Positions 7,823 through 18,153 are shown, counted from the stretch's first letter. The stretch: 46,848 bases of DNA from Deltaproteobacteria bacterium (GCA_018436855.1 JAHDKO010000047.1:1-46848), one strand, 5' to 3'. Notes: generated by a model from the letters alone, not told the origin. Numbers and translations: made by a program.

Positions 7823-8348
7823 ATTAAGGTTAAGACAACATAATTATGTTTTGTTTGATATCGAGACTACAGGTCTCTACCCGAAGAAAGGAGATCGTGT
7901 CATAAAAATCGGCGCTGTTGCCGTCAAAGAGGGTTTCATGGTTGAAGAGTTTCACAGCCTGATCAACGCGCCCCGAAAGATTTCAAAGGGGGCGCAAAAG
8001 GTCCAAGCCATAACGAATGAAATGCTCACAAGGGAGCCTTCGCCGGAGCATGTCTTCCAGAAGTTTCATACTTTCATAAGAGACAGCGTCCTAGTTGCAC
8101 ACAACGCTCGGTTTGACATGAGCTTCCTGAGAGCTGATTTCCACTGCTTAGGGTTCGGTTTGGCTGCTCGACATCAATGCACCCTCGAACTGAGCCGAAA
8201 GCGATATCCCAATTTATCAGACCACTCCCTGACATCTGTTTACCGGCATCTGTTTGGCGCACTGCCTGAAGGTGTTTGTATGCACCGCGCCCTGGATGAT
8301 GCACGGATGACGGCAGAGATATGGATGGCAATGAGGAAAAATGACTAA
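7761..8348 (+). CDS. DEDDh (DnaQ-like) 3'-5' exonuclease, first gene of the CRISPR-Cas operon
   Basis: A 195-residue protein with all five DEDDh residues: FDIETTG (D33, E35), AHNARFDMSFL (D119) and HRALDDA (H175, D180). The family removes nucleotides from 3' ends using two metal ions. Its stop overlaps the cas3 start by 8 bp, so it belongs to the cas operon. In some type I-E systems a DnaQ-like domain is fused to Cas2, and such exonucleases can trim prespacers to length; here the enzyme is a separate gene next to cas3. GGAAAGAGGAG lies directly before the ATG, rather close for a ribosome site. The first 25 or so residues precede the catalytic fold and lie in the duplicated segment. Confidence 0.9.
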   Translation: MPDLINKSGTGFTREDGRVHLLRLRQHNYVLFDIETTGLYPKKGDRVIKIGAVAVKEGFMVEEFHSLINAPRKISKGAQKVQAITNEMLTREPSPEHVFQKFHTFIRDSVLVAHNARFDMSFLRADFHCLGFGLAARHQCTLELSRKRYPNLSDHSLTSVYRHLFGALPEGVCMHRALDDARMTAEIWMAMRKND

Positions 8349-10974
8349 TTCAATATCTACACTCTATCAATGCTGGGGTAAAGCTGACAGGCATGGAAGT
8401 GGTTGGGAACCAGCTCTATATCACATGCTCACAGTCGGAATAGTAGCAAAGGAGCTTTATAATTCATTGCCGTCTCGTTTACAGCTACGTATAGCTAAGG
8501 GGTTTGGTCTTAATAAAGAAGCACTTAGAGATATATTACCAATTATTGCATCGTTTCATGACCTGGGCAAAATTTCTGTAGGGCATCAGCTCCTTAGAGA
8601 TGATTTAGCCTGTGTATCACAGCTTAAGTCTCTTGATTTTCAGTTTGATAAAAATTGTGATTTAAACCACAAGCAGGTCGCTTTCAGTTATATAAAACAA
8701 GCCCTCGATCAGATTGCTATCTGTAATGCCAACGATAGATCATCTGCTGCATGTATTGCTTTTGCACTCGCTGCCCATCATGGCGAATTATACGCGGTTG
8801 ACTCGGATAGAATAAGCGATGATGAACCATGGGACATTCTTCGAAACCTTGCAACAGAGCATATAACAAGGGTATTCGAGTATAAAAAAGATAAACAGAT
8901 CGAAGTGAAATCTTTATCAGCGCTATTATTACTCACAGGGATCACAGTGCTTGCAGATTGGATTGGATCTTCGGTTGAATTCTTCCCGTATGCTTCAGTC
9001 GCAGACTGGAATGACATAGGCAGGTTCATCAAGGATCGTAGAGAAAAGGCTAGCAAGGCAATTTCTTATCTCGGTTTTAACGCAAGACTAAAAGAAGAGT
9101 CTGCTTTTAATTCTGTGTTCGATGGCAAGTCACCTAATGCGGCCCAGGAAATTGCCTTCGAAGTTGCATCCCAATTGACCCATCCTTTGTTACTCGTTGT
9201 TCTGAGCTCAACAGGTTCCGGTAAGACTGAAATACCGCTTGGCATGTTTGCTAGGTCAGCCATGAAAGAAGATTTGCGGGGCCTTTACTTTGCGTTACCT
9301 ACACAAGGGACTGCGAATCAGAACTTCCAACGGTTGAGAGGTTTTACTGACAGACTGAGTTTCATTGGAAATCCGCAGTTACATCTTCTGCATTCAGCCG
9401 CTGAAATCGATGAGACATATGGTAAGCTTAAAACGTGTATAGACGATGGCTTAACAAGTGAAGATGGGACGGTGACTGCTTCCGAGTGGTTTTCTACTAC
9501 AAAAAAGGGTTTGGCTGGGACATTCGGCGGTGGAACAATTGATCAAGCTTTACTTTCCGTTCTACGCGTCAAGTGGATGCCGTTACGCTTCTTTGCATTG
9601 GCTGGGAAAATGGTCGTATTTGATGAGATTCACAGCTACGATACTTATATGACACGGTCAATAAACCGTTTCCTTGAATGGGCTCCGTATACCGAAACAT
9701 CTGTTGTTGCGCTCTCAGCGACATTGCCCCAAAAAGCCGTTAAGAATCTTTTGAAAAGCTTTGCCCCAAACACTGACCTTCCTGATGTGATACCTTATCC
9801 TTGCGTCGTTGGAGTTGATAAGACTGGGGTGATTAGTCTCATGCAAATACCCTCCGAGGAGTTTAAGACAAGTGCCATATTATCACCGCTTCTTGTGGAT
9901 AGCCAGTATCCGCTAGAGGCTATTGTCTGCAAGATAGAGCATCTTTTCTCTGAGGAAGAGGGCAACCTAGCGGTTATTATGAACACTGTTGGTGAAGTTC
10001 AGGCCCTTGCAACGCGAGTTCAACAATCAGAAGTACTTCGCGACATTGAACTTATAGTATATCACAGCAGATTTACTGTTACCGATAGGGCTACTATAGA
10101 AGAGAAGATTAGGCGCAAGTACGGAAAAGAAGGTTTTTCGAACGGCCAGAGACCAAAGAGAAGTATCGTGGTCGCCACCCAGGTATTAGAGCAGAGCCTG
10201 GATGTGGATTTTGATTTTATGATTAGTTGGCTTGCCCCTATCGATCTTCTGCTTCAACGACTTGGCCGGTTGCAGCGCTTCTTAAGATTGTATCCACGGC
10301 CCGTTGACCGAGTACTCTATGTGGCAATGATGGATATCCTCACGGGTAACATCCGGTTTGGAGTTTCAGGTCTCGTTTACTTCCCGGATATTCTCCAAAA
10401 GACAGCAAAACTATTCATAGATGGGGGGGAGTATCGATGCCTATCTCTATTGCTGCCAGAATCTGCGTCGTCACTCGTGGAAGCTGTTTATGGTGAGCAG
10501 GATATAGATGTAATCACAAAATGGGAACAGGATAGAATTGGTAGGCAACTCGGTGAAATCTATCTCGCGGAGGAATATCTGCTTAATCAGGCTCATGGAG
10601 ACGGTGGAATTGAGAAGGACCCCTTCAGTATAGTCTCATGTATACGCGACGCGTCGGATGAAACAAGAATCTCATCTCGGTTGGCTGATGTTTCAGTCAC
10701 AGTCGTCTTGTTATCTCAGAGGGATAGTTCCCCCACAGCATATGGACACAGTGAGTATGCACTCAGCCTCTGGAAGAAAAGCCTGCCTGTAAGGAATCGT
10801 GGATTAGTTGAAGAACTCCTCAAGGTGGCATCACCACTTGAGTGGCAGAACATACCTTTACTACGGAATTGTCTTCCGCTTTACCTTGAAAAAGTAGCCA
10901 GGTTTGGATCGTATGAGGTCTCTTACGACGGGGTTCTCGGGCTTGAGATTAGAAGGTCCACAAAGGGGAAGTGA
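8341..10974 (+). CDS. cas3: CRISPR-associated nuclease-helicase Cas3 (type I-E)
   Basis: An 877-residue protein, the effector that unwinds and degrades DNA marked by Cascade. The N-terminal HD nuclease domain shows H28 (LYHML), H73-D74 (SFHDLGK) and H146-H147 (AAHHGE). The helicase part shows Walker A (STGSGKTE, 290-297), a DExH box (DEIH, 428-431), SAT (ALSATLP), VATQVLEQSLDVDFD and LLQRLGRLQR. All key residues are present and the length is normal for Cas3. It begins 8 bp before the end of the exonuclease gene, with GAGG five bases ahead. The stop overlaps the cas8e start as TGATG. Base composition is AT-richer than most of the window. Confidence 0.96.
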   Translation: MTNSISTLYQCWGKADRHGSGWEPALYHMLTVGIVAKELYNSLPSRLQLRIAKGFGLNKEALRDILPIIASFHDLGKISVGHQLLRDDLACVSQLKSLDFQFDKNCDLNHKQVAFSYIKQALDQIAICNANDRSSAACIAFALAAHHGELYAVDSDRISDDEPWDILRNLATEHITRVFEYKKDKQIEVKSLSALLLLTGITVLADWIGSSVEFFPYASVADWNDIGRFIKDRREKASKAISYLGFNARLKEESAFNSVFDGKSPNAAQEIAFEVASQLTHPLLLVVLSSTGSGKTEIPLGMFARSAMKEDLRGLYFALPTQGTANQNFQRLRGFTDRLSFIGNPQLHLLHSAAEIDETYGKLKTCIDDGLTSEDGTVTASEWFSTTKKGLAGTFGGGTIDQALLSVLRVKWMPLRFFALAGKMVVFDEIHSYDTYMTRSINRFLEWAPYTETSVVALSATLPQKAVKNLLKSFAPNTDLPDVIPYPCVVGVDKTGVISLMQIPSEEFKTSAILSPLLVDSQYPLEAIVCKIEHLFSEEEGNLAVIMNTVGEVQALATRVQQSEVLRDIELIVYHSRFTVTDRATIEEKIRRKYGKEGFSNGQRPKRSIVVATQVLEQSLDVDFDFMISWLAPIDLLLQRLGRLQRFLRLYPRPVDRVLYVAMMDILTGNIRFGVSGLVYFPDILQKTAKLFIDGGEYRCLSLLLPESASSLVEAVYGEQDIDVITKWEQDRIGRQLGEIYLAEEYLLNQAHGDGGIEKDPFSIVSCIRDASDETRISSRLADVSVTVVLLSQRDSSPTAYGHSEYALSLWKKSLPVRNRGLVEELLKVASPLEWQNIPLLRNCLPLYLEKVARFGSYEVSYDGVLGLEIRRSTKGK

Positions 10975-12533
10975 TGGACGAAAGAGAAATTAGCTTCAAT
11001 TTGGTCGACAAACCATGGTTGCCTTGTGTGACTCTAGACGGAGAACATAGATTCCTGTCACTCAAAGATGTTTTTGATCGTGCACATGAGTTGCGGGGGT
11101 TTGTCGCTGAGCATCCGCTGACAATGCCGTCATTAATGGGCATATTGCACTGCATCATCTATCGAGCGATGGATGGGCCAAAAGGCATAAAACAGTGGGC
11201 GGCATTGTTGAATGTAGGTAGGTTTGGGCCTGAGATTCAGGTGTATCTGAAAAAGTGGAATTCCCACTTTGATCTTTTTTCAGTCGAAGCTCCCTTCTAC
11301 CAGGCCCCTGACCTCACTATCCTTGATAAGGACGGCAAACCGTCTTGTGGAGTTCCAATCACTACGATTGTCCAACAATTGTCGAGTGGTAACAACAAGA
11401 CAGTGTTTGATCATACACTTGATAGCAATGGCCCCTCCCTGACACCAGCAGAATCGGCTATTGCGCTCATCACTATTCAGGGGAGTGGGCTACAAGGCAC
11501 GAACAATAAAACCACCAACAAATTCGGATTACAAAAAAGCTTCAGCGATGCACAACTTATAAATGGCTCTGTTCTCTTCCTAAAAGGCCGTTCGCTTTAT
11601 GAAACGATCGTTCTTAATTTATTGCCTCGTACTGGTAACAGCCCCATACCAAATAGTTCTTCCGACTGTCCTGTATGGGAGTTGTCGCCTGATGTTCCTT
11701 GTCAATCTGGAAACATAACTCTCCGAGGATATCTGCATCTGCTAACCCCGCTGTGTCGTCATATCCGACTTATCCCGGAAATTGATAGCGGTGAGGTTGT
11801 AGTAAAGTGGATATATATTGCACAGGGTGAAACCTTCAGGGTTAGAGATCCACGGTTTGCCTATTCAAAGCCGAAAGAAGAAGGACGCGATAGCCTACCA
11901 AGGAAGATGCAGGTTTCAAGAGCTATCTGGCGTGACAGTGAAGCGTTGTTTGGACTAGGAGACAATCGCCCACATCCATTTGCTAATATTGCTAATGCGA
12001 TGGACTTAAATGTTATTCCTCATGACGGCGTAAGGAAGTATATTTGCACGGCTCACGGTATAATAAACAAGAATGCGAAAATTTTTGATTGGAGAACGGA
12101 TCATCTTCAAGTCCCGCCTTCCATTTTTGTGGATAAACAGGCCGTGAAATTTCTATTGGATGGAGTTGTTCTTGCCGAGGATGTTGCAAAGCATATAACC
12201 GAAGCAATCAAGAAGGCCGCCTCCATAATTCTTCCCAAGGCAAAGGATGACCGAAAGAACCTGATCAAGCATATGTCGGAAAACGCAAAAGCTTTTTACT
12301 GGCAGGAACTTGATTTGCCATTCCAGGATTTTCTTCTGTCCCTGCCAGACGATGGTAGCTCTCTTAGGAAGTGGTTTAAGATTGTCAGGGAGCGTGCTGA
12401 GAATGCCCTTATATCTGAATTTAACACAATGAGTTATGATCTTGTTAGGCACGGGCAAGCATGGGTTGTGGCAGAAACGACACTCACCGGTTTGCTCTCT
12501 AAGTTGGGAAGGAAAAAGGGGGTGATTCAATGA
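10974..12533 (+). CDS. cas8e: Cascade large subunit Cas8e (Cse1)
   Basis: A 519-residue protein. The start (FNLVDKPWLPCVTLDGEHRFLSLKDVF) is typical of Cse1. Cas8e recognises the PAM, opens the target DNA and recruits Cas3. Length fits the family (about 500-520). I chose the ATG at 10974, which overlaps the cas3 stop as TGATG and has AAGGGG at good distance. A GTG three bases earlier is in frame but too close to that site. The stop overlaps the next start as ATGA. The gene is clearly diverged from the Escherichia coli form but is in the correct operon place. Confidence 0.93.
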   Translation: MDEREISFNLVDKPWLPCVTLDGEHRFLSLKDVFDRAHELRGFVAEHPLTMPSLMGILHCIIYRAMDGPKGIKQWAALLNVGRFGPEIQVYLKKWNSHFDLFSVEAPFYQAPDLTILDKDGKPSCGVPITTIVQQLSSGNNKTVFDHTLDSNGPSLTPAESAIALITIQGSGLQGTNNKTTNKFGLQKSFSDAQLINGSVLFLKGRSLYETIVLNLLPRTGNSPIPNSSSDCPVWELSPDVPCQSGNITLRGYLHLLTPLCRHIRLIPEIDSGEVVVKWIYIAQGETFRVRDPRFAYSKPKEEGRDSLPRKMQVSRAIWRDSEALFGLGDNRPHPFANIANAMDLNVIPHDGVRKYICTAHGIINKNAKIFDWRTDHLQVPPSIFVDKQAVKFLLDGVVLAEDVAKHITEAIKKAASIILPKAKDDRKNLIKHMSENAKAFYWQELDLPFQDFLLSLPDDGSSLRKWFKIVRERAENALISEFNTMSYDLVRHGQAWVVAETTLTGLLSKLGRKKGVIQ

Positions 12534-13048
12534 CTGAGGGGACAAAGGCCGCAAATAGAAGGGCAATAGCTGTCACATTTGTGGCTGACCTTTGCAAACT
12601 GAAGCATAACACAGGAGCTATGGCAATGCTTAAACGTGGGCTTGGCAAGGACCATGGTGTGATTGAAATGTATCAATATGTGTATCCTTTCTTGCCACAA
12701 GATACCGCTTTCATGAGTGAAGGTAGTTTCCTGAAAATTGCTGCTCTCTTTGCGCTACATCCTGAGACATGTGACCACAAATCGTTTGGCAAATCATTCC
12801 GGGAACTCTGGCATGCACATAACCGACGACCCAGCACAGAGAATCGATTCAGAGCGCTGCTTGCTGCGGATAGAGAGACAATAGCAACACACCTGCACCA
12901 TTCAGTGACAATGATGAAGGACAAGGGTATCCGAATAGACTATGCCGGGCTTCTGGTCGACATCAACAACTGGGATCGTGATGACAACTTTGTGCAGAGA
13001 GTGTGGGCGAAAGATTTCTGGGGAAATAATAATGATAATCGAAAATAA
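12530..13048 (+). CDS. cas11: Cascade small subunit Cas11 (Cse2)
   Basis: A 172-residue, mainly helical protein. Two copies of Cse2 line the belly of Cascade and stabilise the displaced strand. Family features include the N-terminal ALKRGLG-like patch (here AMLKRGLGKD) and DYAGLLVDINNWD near the C-terminus. It overlaps the cas8e stop by 4 bp (ATGA) and is followed by cas7e after 16 bp. The call rests on size, these patches and operon position. Confidence 0.92.
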   Translation: MTEGTKAANRRAIAVTFVADLCKLKHNTGAMAMLKRGLGKDHGVIEMYQYVYPFLPQDTAFMSEGSFLKIAALFALHPETCDHKSFGKSFRELWHAHNRRPSTENRFRALLAADRETIATHLHHSVTMMKDKGIRIDYAGLLVDINNWDRDDNFVQRVWAKDFWGNNNDNRK

Positions 13049-13064
13049 GAAGGAGGCAGAATAG

Positions 13065-14441
13065 ATGAAGGAAAAACAGATGAAGAATCTAAATGTCGAG
13101 ATCCATATGCTTCAGAACTTCACTTTGACGAATCTTAACCGGGATCTGACAAACGCTCCGAAAATGTGCCAATTCGGTGGAGTCAAAAGAAGCAGGGTAT
13201 CAAGCCAATGCAAGGCGCGTATGACCAGGATGCACAATTTTTTCATAGAGGCAATACGAGAGGCCCATGGTGACCTGGGTGTTCGTACTAAGTGGCTCGC
13301 TTCAGCAATTGCCGGAGAGCTCGCAGAAGGACTCTTGGAAGATAGTGAATTTCACTCTGAATTGGGCTTGATCGATGGAAAGACAAAAGAGGATATTAAA
13401 CGTATTGCAAAAGAAAGAGTTGAGCCTGCGGCAAATGCCGTGCTCCATCTCATAGGCCTAACGCCAAAAGGATCAAACGAGACAGAAGAAGACAACGATG
13501 ATCAGGAAACAGCCGAGCAACGTGCAGAGTATTTATTGTATGTAGGAAGAGGAGAAATAACAGCATTAGCCAAGGTTGCTGCTAAAAACTACGAGAAGCT
13601 TAATAAGCTCGCGAAGAGCATTGATATAGCAGTTCGCTCACAGGAAACCAAAAAAACAGGGAAGGCAAAGAAGAAAGATACACGAAAAATCGTCGAGAAG
13701 ATTGATGGGTTTGAGGACTTGGCGAAATTGTTCAAACCGCTTCTGAAGAGAAAGGATCAAAAGGGCAAGACGTCCTATGCTGCTGATATAGCACTGAGAG
13801 GTCGCATGATTGCAAATGATAAAGATATGAATGTTGATAGTGCATCACAAATTGCGCACATGATCAGTACTAACAAATTACGGGTGGATAACGACTTTTT
13901 TACTGCAGTTGATGACTTGTTGCCAAGTACTGAATCGGGAGCAGGAATGATGGGCGATCTCGGAATGACAAGTGCCTGCTATTACAGCTATGCCAATGTA
14001 GACGTGAGAACACTCTACGAAAATCTCGGAAATGATATGAGTTTGCTGATAGCCACTATAAAAGGATTCCTCCGATCATTCTATGGTTCATTTCCTTCAG
14101 GCAAACAGAATAGTACCGCGGGGTTCAATTATCCTTGTTATGTTAGAATCGTTGTTAAAGATAAGAACCTGCCCATGAATCTTGCTAATGCTTTTCAAAA
14201 GCCTGTCGTGCCCGATGAACAGACTTCTCTTGAAGAGGCTTCAATTGAAGCGTTCGAGAAGAGGCTTCAGAAAGAGAGAGATATGCATGGTGCTCTTGCT
14301 GGATTTGACGCAATCATTACTCAAAAGGTTGCGACTCTTTATCCAGGATTGGTCACAGATAAGAATGATATTGCGAACAGCACCTCTGAGGCTATTGAGG
14401 AAGTGTGTAATGCGGTTAAAAAGGAATACACCAATGCATAG
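13065..14441 (+). CDS. cas7e: Cascade backbone subunit Cas7e (Cse4), with enlarged middle region
   Basis: A 458-residue protein; Cas7e is usually about 340-390. The N-terminus (VEIHMLQNFTLTNLNRDLTNAPKMCQFGG) and VKRSRVSSQCKARMTR are diagnostic. DIALRGRMIA, QIAHMISTNKLRVDNDFFTAVDDL and GAGMMGDLGMTSACYYSYANVD also match. Six copies form the crRNA-binding backbone. Residues about 135-235 hold an unusual stretch, first acidic (ETEEDNDDQETAEQ), then Lys-rich (KKTGKAKKKDTRK). This accounts for the extra length. AAGGAGG lies eight bases before the ATG. The end overlaps cas5e by 8 bp. Confidence 0.95.
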   Translation: MKEKQMKNLNVEIHMLQNFTLTNLNRDLTNAPKMCQFGGVKRSRVSSQCKARMTRMHNFFIEAIREAHGDLGVRTKWLASAIAGELAEGLLEDSEFHSELGLIDGKTKEDIKRIAKERVEPAANAVLHLIGLTPKGSNETEEDNDDQETAEQRAEYLLYVGRGEITALAKVAAKNYEKLNKLAKSIDIAVRSQETKKTGKAKKKDTRKIVEKIDGFEDLAKLFKPLLKRKDQKGKTSYAADIALRGRMIANDKDMNVDSASQIAHMISTNKLRVDNDFFTAVDDLLPSTESGAGMMGDLGMTSACYYSYANVDVRTLYENLGNDMSLLIATIKGFLRSFYGSFPSGKQNSTAGFNYPCYVRIVVKDKNLPMNLANAFQKPVVPDEQTSLEEASIEAFEKRLQKERDMHGALAGFDAIITQKVATLYPGLVTDKNDIANSTSEAIEEVCNAVKKEYTNA

Positions 14442-15108
14442 TACACTCCTAATCAGGCTCCAAGGTCCTATGCAGTCATGGGGTACACGCAGCAGGTTTG
14501 AGATTAGGGATACGGAGCGAGAGCCGACCAAGAGTGGCGTTATAGGGATGCTTTGTGCAGCCCTTGGGAGAGATAGGGCTGATTCTGTAGCTGACCTCGC
14601 AGATTTGAGAATGAGTGTCCGGGTCGACCGTGAAGGAGTGCTGCAGTATGATTATCAGACTGTCGAAGGAGTCGTATCGGCAGATGGTTCGCCAAACAAA
14701 GACGCCCAGACATCAAGAAGATACTATCTGGCTGATGCTGCGTTCGTAGTCGCCTTAGAAGGCGACACCGTATTGCTTACTTTTGTGAATAAGAAACTGC
14801 TTGATCCGCGCTGGGTAATGGCATTGGGACGAAAATCCTATGTCCCATCAGCACCTGTCTCAATGCATAATAATCTGCGGTTAGGCGTTAATATGCGTGA
14901 TTCACTGATTTCTCAAAGCCTGCCTCTGATCGCAGAACCGCAGCGATGGCAGGCGAAAATACGTCTTATTCTGGAATCCCCTGAGGAAACACATGAGGTT
15001 CGTATTGATACACCCGTATCGTATGAAAAAGGGAAACGTAAATTTCTGCCAAGGTATGTTTGTACAGAATTACTGGATATAAACACATTTCCTGCATTCA
15101 AGTATTAA
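14434..15108 (+). CDS. cas5e: Cascade subunit Cas5e
   Basis: A 224-residue protein that caps the 5' handle of the crRNA in Cascade. The N-terminus LLIRLQGPMQSWGTRSRFEIRDTE is highly typical, as are TKSGVIGMLCAALGRDR and TSRRYYLADAAFVVALEG. The start is the ATG at 14434, just inside the end of cas7e, with AAGGA nine bases upstream. The frame is open further upstream, but that part is the cas7e gene read in another frame. cas6e follows after 15 bp. Confidence 0.95.
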   Translation: MHSTLLIRLQGPMQSWGTRSRFEIRDTEREPTKSGVIGMLCAALGRDRADSVADLADLRMSVRVDREGVLQYDYQTVEGVVSADGSPNKDAQTSRRYYLADAAFVVALEGDTVLLTFVNKKLLDPRWVMALGRKSYVPSAPVSMHNNLRLGVNMRDSLISQSLPLIAEPQRWQAKIRLILESPEETHEVRIDTPVSYEKGKRKFLPRYVCTELLDINTFPAFKY

Positions 15109-15123
15109 TCCGAGGAGTAAGTC

Positions 15124-15738
15124 ATGTACTATACACAGATCATCCTAAACCCTACCTCACGTAAGACGATGGAAATAATGAAAGATGTTTATAAACAGCA
15201 CATACTCATTATGTCAGGCTTCAAAGACTATGACGCGGAAGAGCTTGGTCGGGTTCTATACAGAATTGAGATGACCGATTCAGGAAAACTTACAGCCATA
15301 GTGCAAAGCTTTGTTCTTCCGACATACAGGGTAGAATTGGCTCATGATTATTTTAAATCAACAAAAACTAAGGAGGTGCTTTTCTCTGGCAAACCGGAGC
15401 CTTTGTTTAGCAAAGGTATGTCCTTTCGTTTCAGGTTGCGTGCAAATACAGTTGTAACAAGGAACGGTAAAAGAATCGGTCTTATTTATGAAACAGCTTT
15501 AAGAGAATGGTTCGAAAAAAGAACACCGGCTATGGGGATAAGTTTACGTGGCTACGATGTTATTGATGAAGGATATATTCAAGGTAAGAGAAATGGCAAA
15601 GATATCAGGTTTAAAATTGCAAGATACGAAGGTTTATTAAAGGTGGAAGAAAAAGACATATTTTCAAGGGCATATATTAACGGTTTTGGCCATGCAAGAG
15701 GTTTTGGATGTGGTCTCATTTCGTTGGCAAGAATTTAA
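15124..15738 (+). CDS. cas6e: CRISPR RNA endonuclease Cas6e (Cse3)
   Basis: A 204-residue protein that cleaves the pre-crRNA below the repeat hairpin and remains bound to the crRNA. H26 in KQHILIMSGF aligns with the catalytic His20 of E. coli Cas6e by its spacing to the following Phe. FRLRANTVV and the C-terminal glycine-rich loop GFGHARGFGCGLISLARI complete the family pattern. CGAGGAG lies before the ATG. The last AT-rich gene of the block, it is followed at once by a fragment that encodes the C-terminus of a second, different Cas6e. Confidence 0.94.
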   Translation: MYYTQIILNPTSRKTMEIMKDVYKQHILIMSGFKDYDAEELGRVLYRIEMTDSGKLTAIVQSFVLPTYRVELAHDYFKSTKTKEVLFSGKPEPLFSKGMSFRFRLRANTVVTRNGKRIGLIYETALREWFEKRTPAMGISLRGYDVIDEGYIQGKRNGKDIRFKIARYEGLLKVEEKDIFSRAYINGFGHARGFGCGLISLARI

Positions 15739-15739
15739 T

Positions 15740-15817
15740 CAAAGAGGTGAGGCTTTGGGAAACATCGGCCCAGCCAAGGCCTTTGACTGCGGCCTGATGC
15801 TTGTACGCAGGGCATAA
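15740..15817 (+). pseudogene. Remnant 3' end of a second cas6e gene
   Basis: Starting one base after the cas6e stop, 25 codons and a TAA read QRGEALGN then IGPAKAFDCGLMLVRRA. This matches the conserved end of Cas6e proteins (compare IGPAKSMGCGLLSLAPL in E. coli). It is not a copy of the adjacent cas6e, which ends FGHARGFGCGLISLARI. It has no start codon or upstream body. The best reading is a scar left when the present effector genes replaced an older set. A very short independent peptide is the alternative and less likely. Confidence 0.75.
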
Positions 15818-15852
15818 TAATTCACGGATAGGCTCCTCAAGGAGATCGAAGA

Positions 15853-16941
15853 ATGAAATCTTTTGACCGCGATTTTCTTGAACGTCAGGCAATCCCGATC
15901 GAGTTCGCCGGGACCCTTCGCCTGCTGGGAGAATATCGCGGTAAGCAGGAACTCTTTACAAAACAAATGCCCCAGGTTTTGAATACTCTCAGGCAGGCGG
16001 CTATTATCCAGAGCACAGAGTCATCAAACCGGATCGAGGGAATAGTCGTAGAGAAAAAACGTTTAAAGCCCCTGCTGGAAAAAGGCTCGCCTCCTGAGAA
16101 CCGCTCGGAAGCCGAGGTGATCGGCTATAAGAACGTCCTGGCATGGATTCACACGACGTATGATCGGATTGAGATTGTGCCGGAAACGATTCTCAAGATT
16201 CATCGCGATATGTTGAGCCGAACGGATCTTCCTGCAGGGATTTGGAAACGGCGGGACAACACGATTGAGGAGCGCCTTCCTGACGGACTGTGGATCACCC
16301 GTTATGTGCCTGTTTCGGCGCGTGAGACCCCATTTTACATGGGTGAGCTGTGCGCCCGCTTCGGCAGCCTGTGGGAAGAAGGCCGGGTAGACCGCCTTCT
16401 GCTCATGTATGCCTTTGTCCTCGATTTCCTCTGCATTCATCCTTTTACTGATGGAAACGGGCGGGTTTCCCGGTTGCTCACTGTGCTGCTGCTCCATAAA
16501 ACCGGTTACGATGTGACCCGATATATCAGCCTCGAGCGCCTGATCGAGGAAAGTAAAGAAAGCTATTATGATGTGCTGAATCGTGTTTCCGCTCAATGGC
16601 ACGAGGCCGGTCATTCTCTTGTGCCCTGGTGGGAGTATAATCTCGGGCTTTTGCTGGCAGCGTATCGGGAATTTGAAAATCGCGTGGGCTCTGTGCGTTC
16701 GAGTCGCGGTGCCAAGACAGCCTGGATACGGGAAGCTATTGAACAGCTTCCCAAGGAGTTTGAGATCAGAGAGCTTGTCCGGGCGTGCCCGGGAGTCAGT
16801 CGTCCGATGATCCGTACCGTTCTCGAAGCGCTCCGCCGTGAAGGCAAACTGAAGACCTTGGGAACAGGTCGCGGGGCCAAATGGCAAAAGGTGATAATAT
16901 CGGATAAACGTGATAATAAACGTGATAATAAGGATGGCTGA
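15853..16941 (+). CDS. Fic-domain protein with N-terminal inhibitory helix and C-terminal winged helix
   Basis: A 362-residue protein. The Fic core has HPFTDGNGRVSR (catalytic H196). Upstream is SSNRIEG (58-63), which matches the inhibitory motif (S/T)xxxE(G/N), so this is a class II Fic protein kept inactive by its own N-terminal helix. Residues about 285-345 look like a winged helix (FEIRELVRACPGVSRPMIRTVLEALRREGK). Fic enzymes usually transfer AMP to protein hydroxyls. It sits between cas6e and cas1, with its stop 2 bp before the cas1 start, so it is probably co-transcribed with the adaptation genes. The C-terminus carries a short 12-bp tandem repeat (DNKRDNK). A CRISPR role is unproven. 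Confidence 0.92.
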   Translation: MKSFDRDFLERQAIPIEFAGTLRLLGEYRGKQELFTKQMPQVLNTLRQAAIIQSTESSNRIEGIVVEKKRLKPLLEKGSPPENRSEAEVIGYKNVLAWIHTTYDRIEIVPETILKIHRDMLSRTDLPAGIWKRRDNTIEERLPDGLWITRYVPVSARETPFYMGELCARFGSLWEEGRVDRLLLMYAFVLDFLCIHPFTDGNGRVSRLLTVLLLHKTGYDVTRYISLERLIEESKESYYDVLNRVSAQWHEAGHSLVPWWEYNLGLLLAAYREFENRVGSVRSSRGAKTAWIREAIEQLPKEFEIRELVRACPGVSRPMIRTVLEALRREGKLKTLGTGRGAKWQKVIISDKRDNKRDNKDG

Positions 16942-16943
16942 AC

Positions 16944-18153
<1,210 letters not shown>

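Noticed and set aside
14182..14433. In-frame extension of cas5e upstream of 14434
   Set aside because: It lies wholly inside cas7e in another frame, and the ATG at 14434 has a good ribosome site and begins at the conserved Cas5e start.
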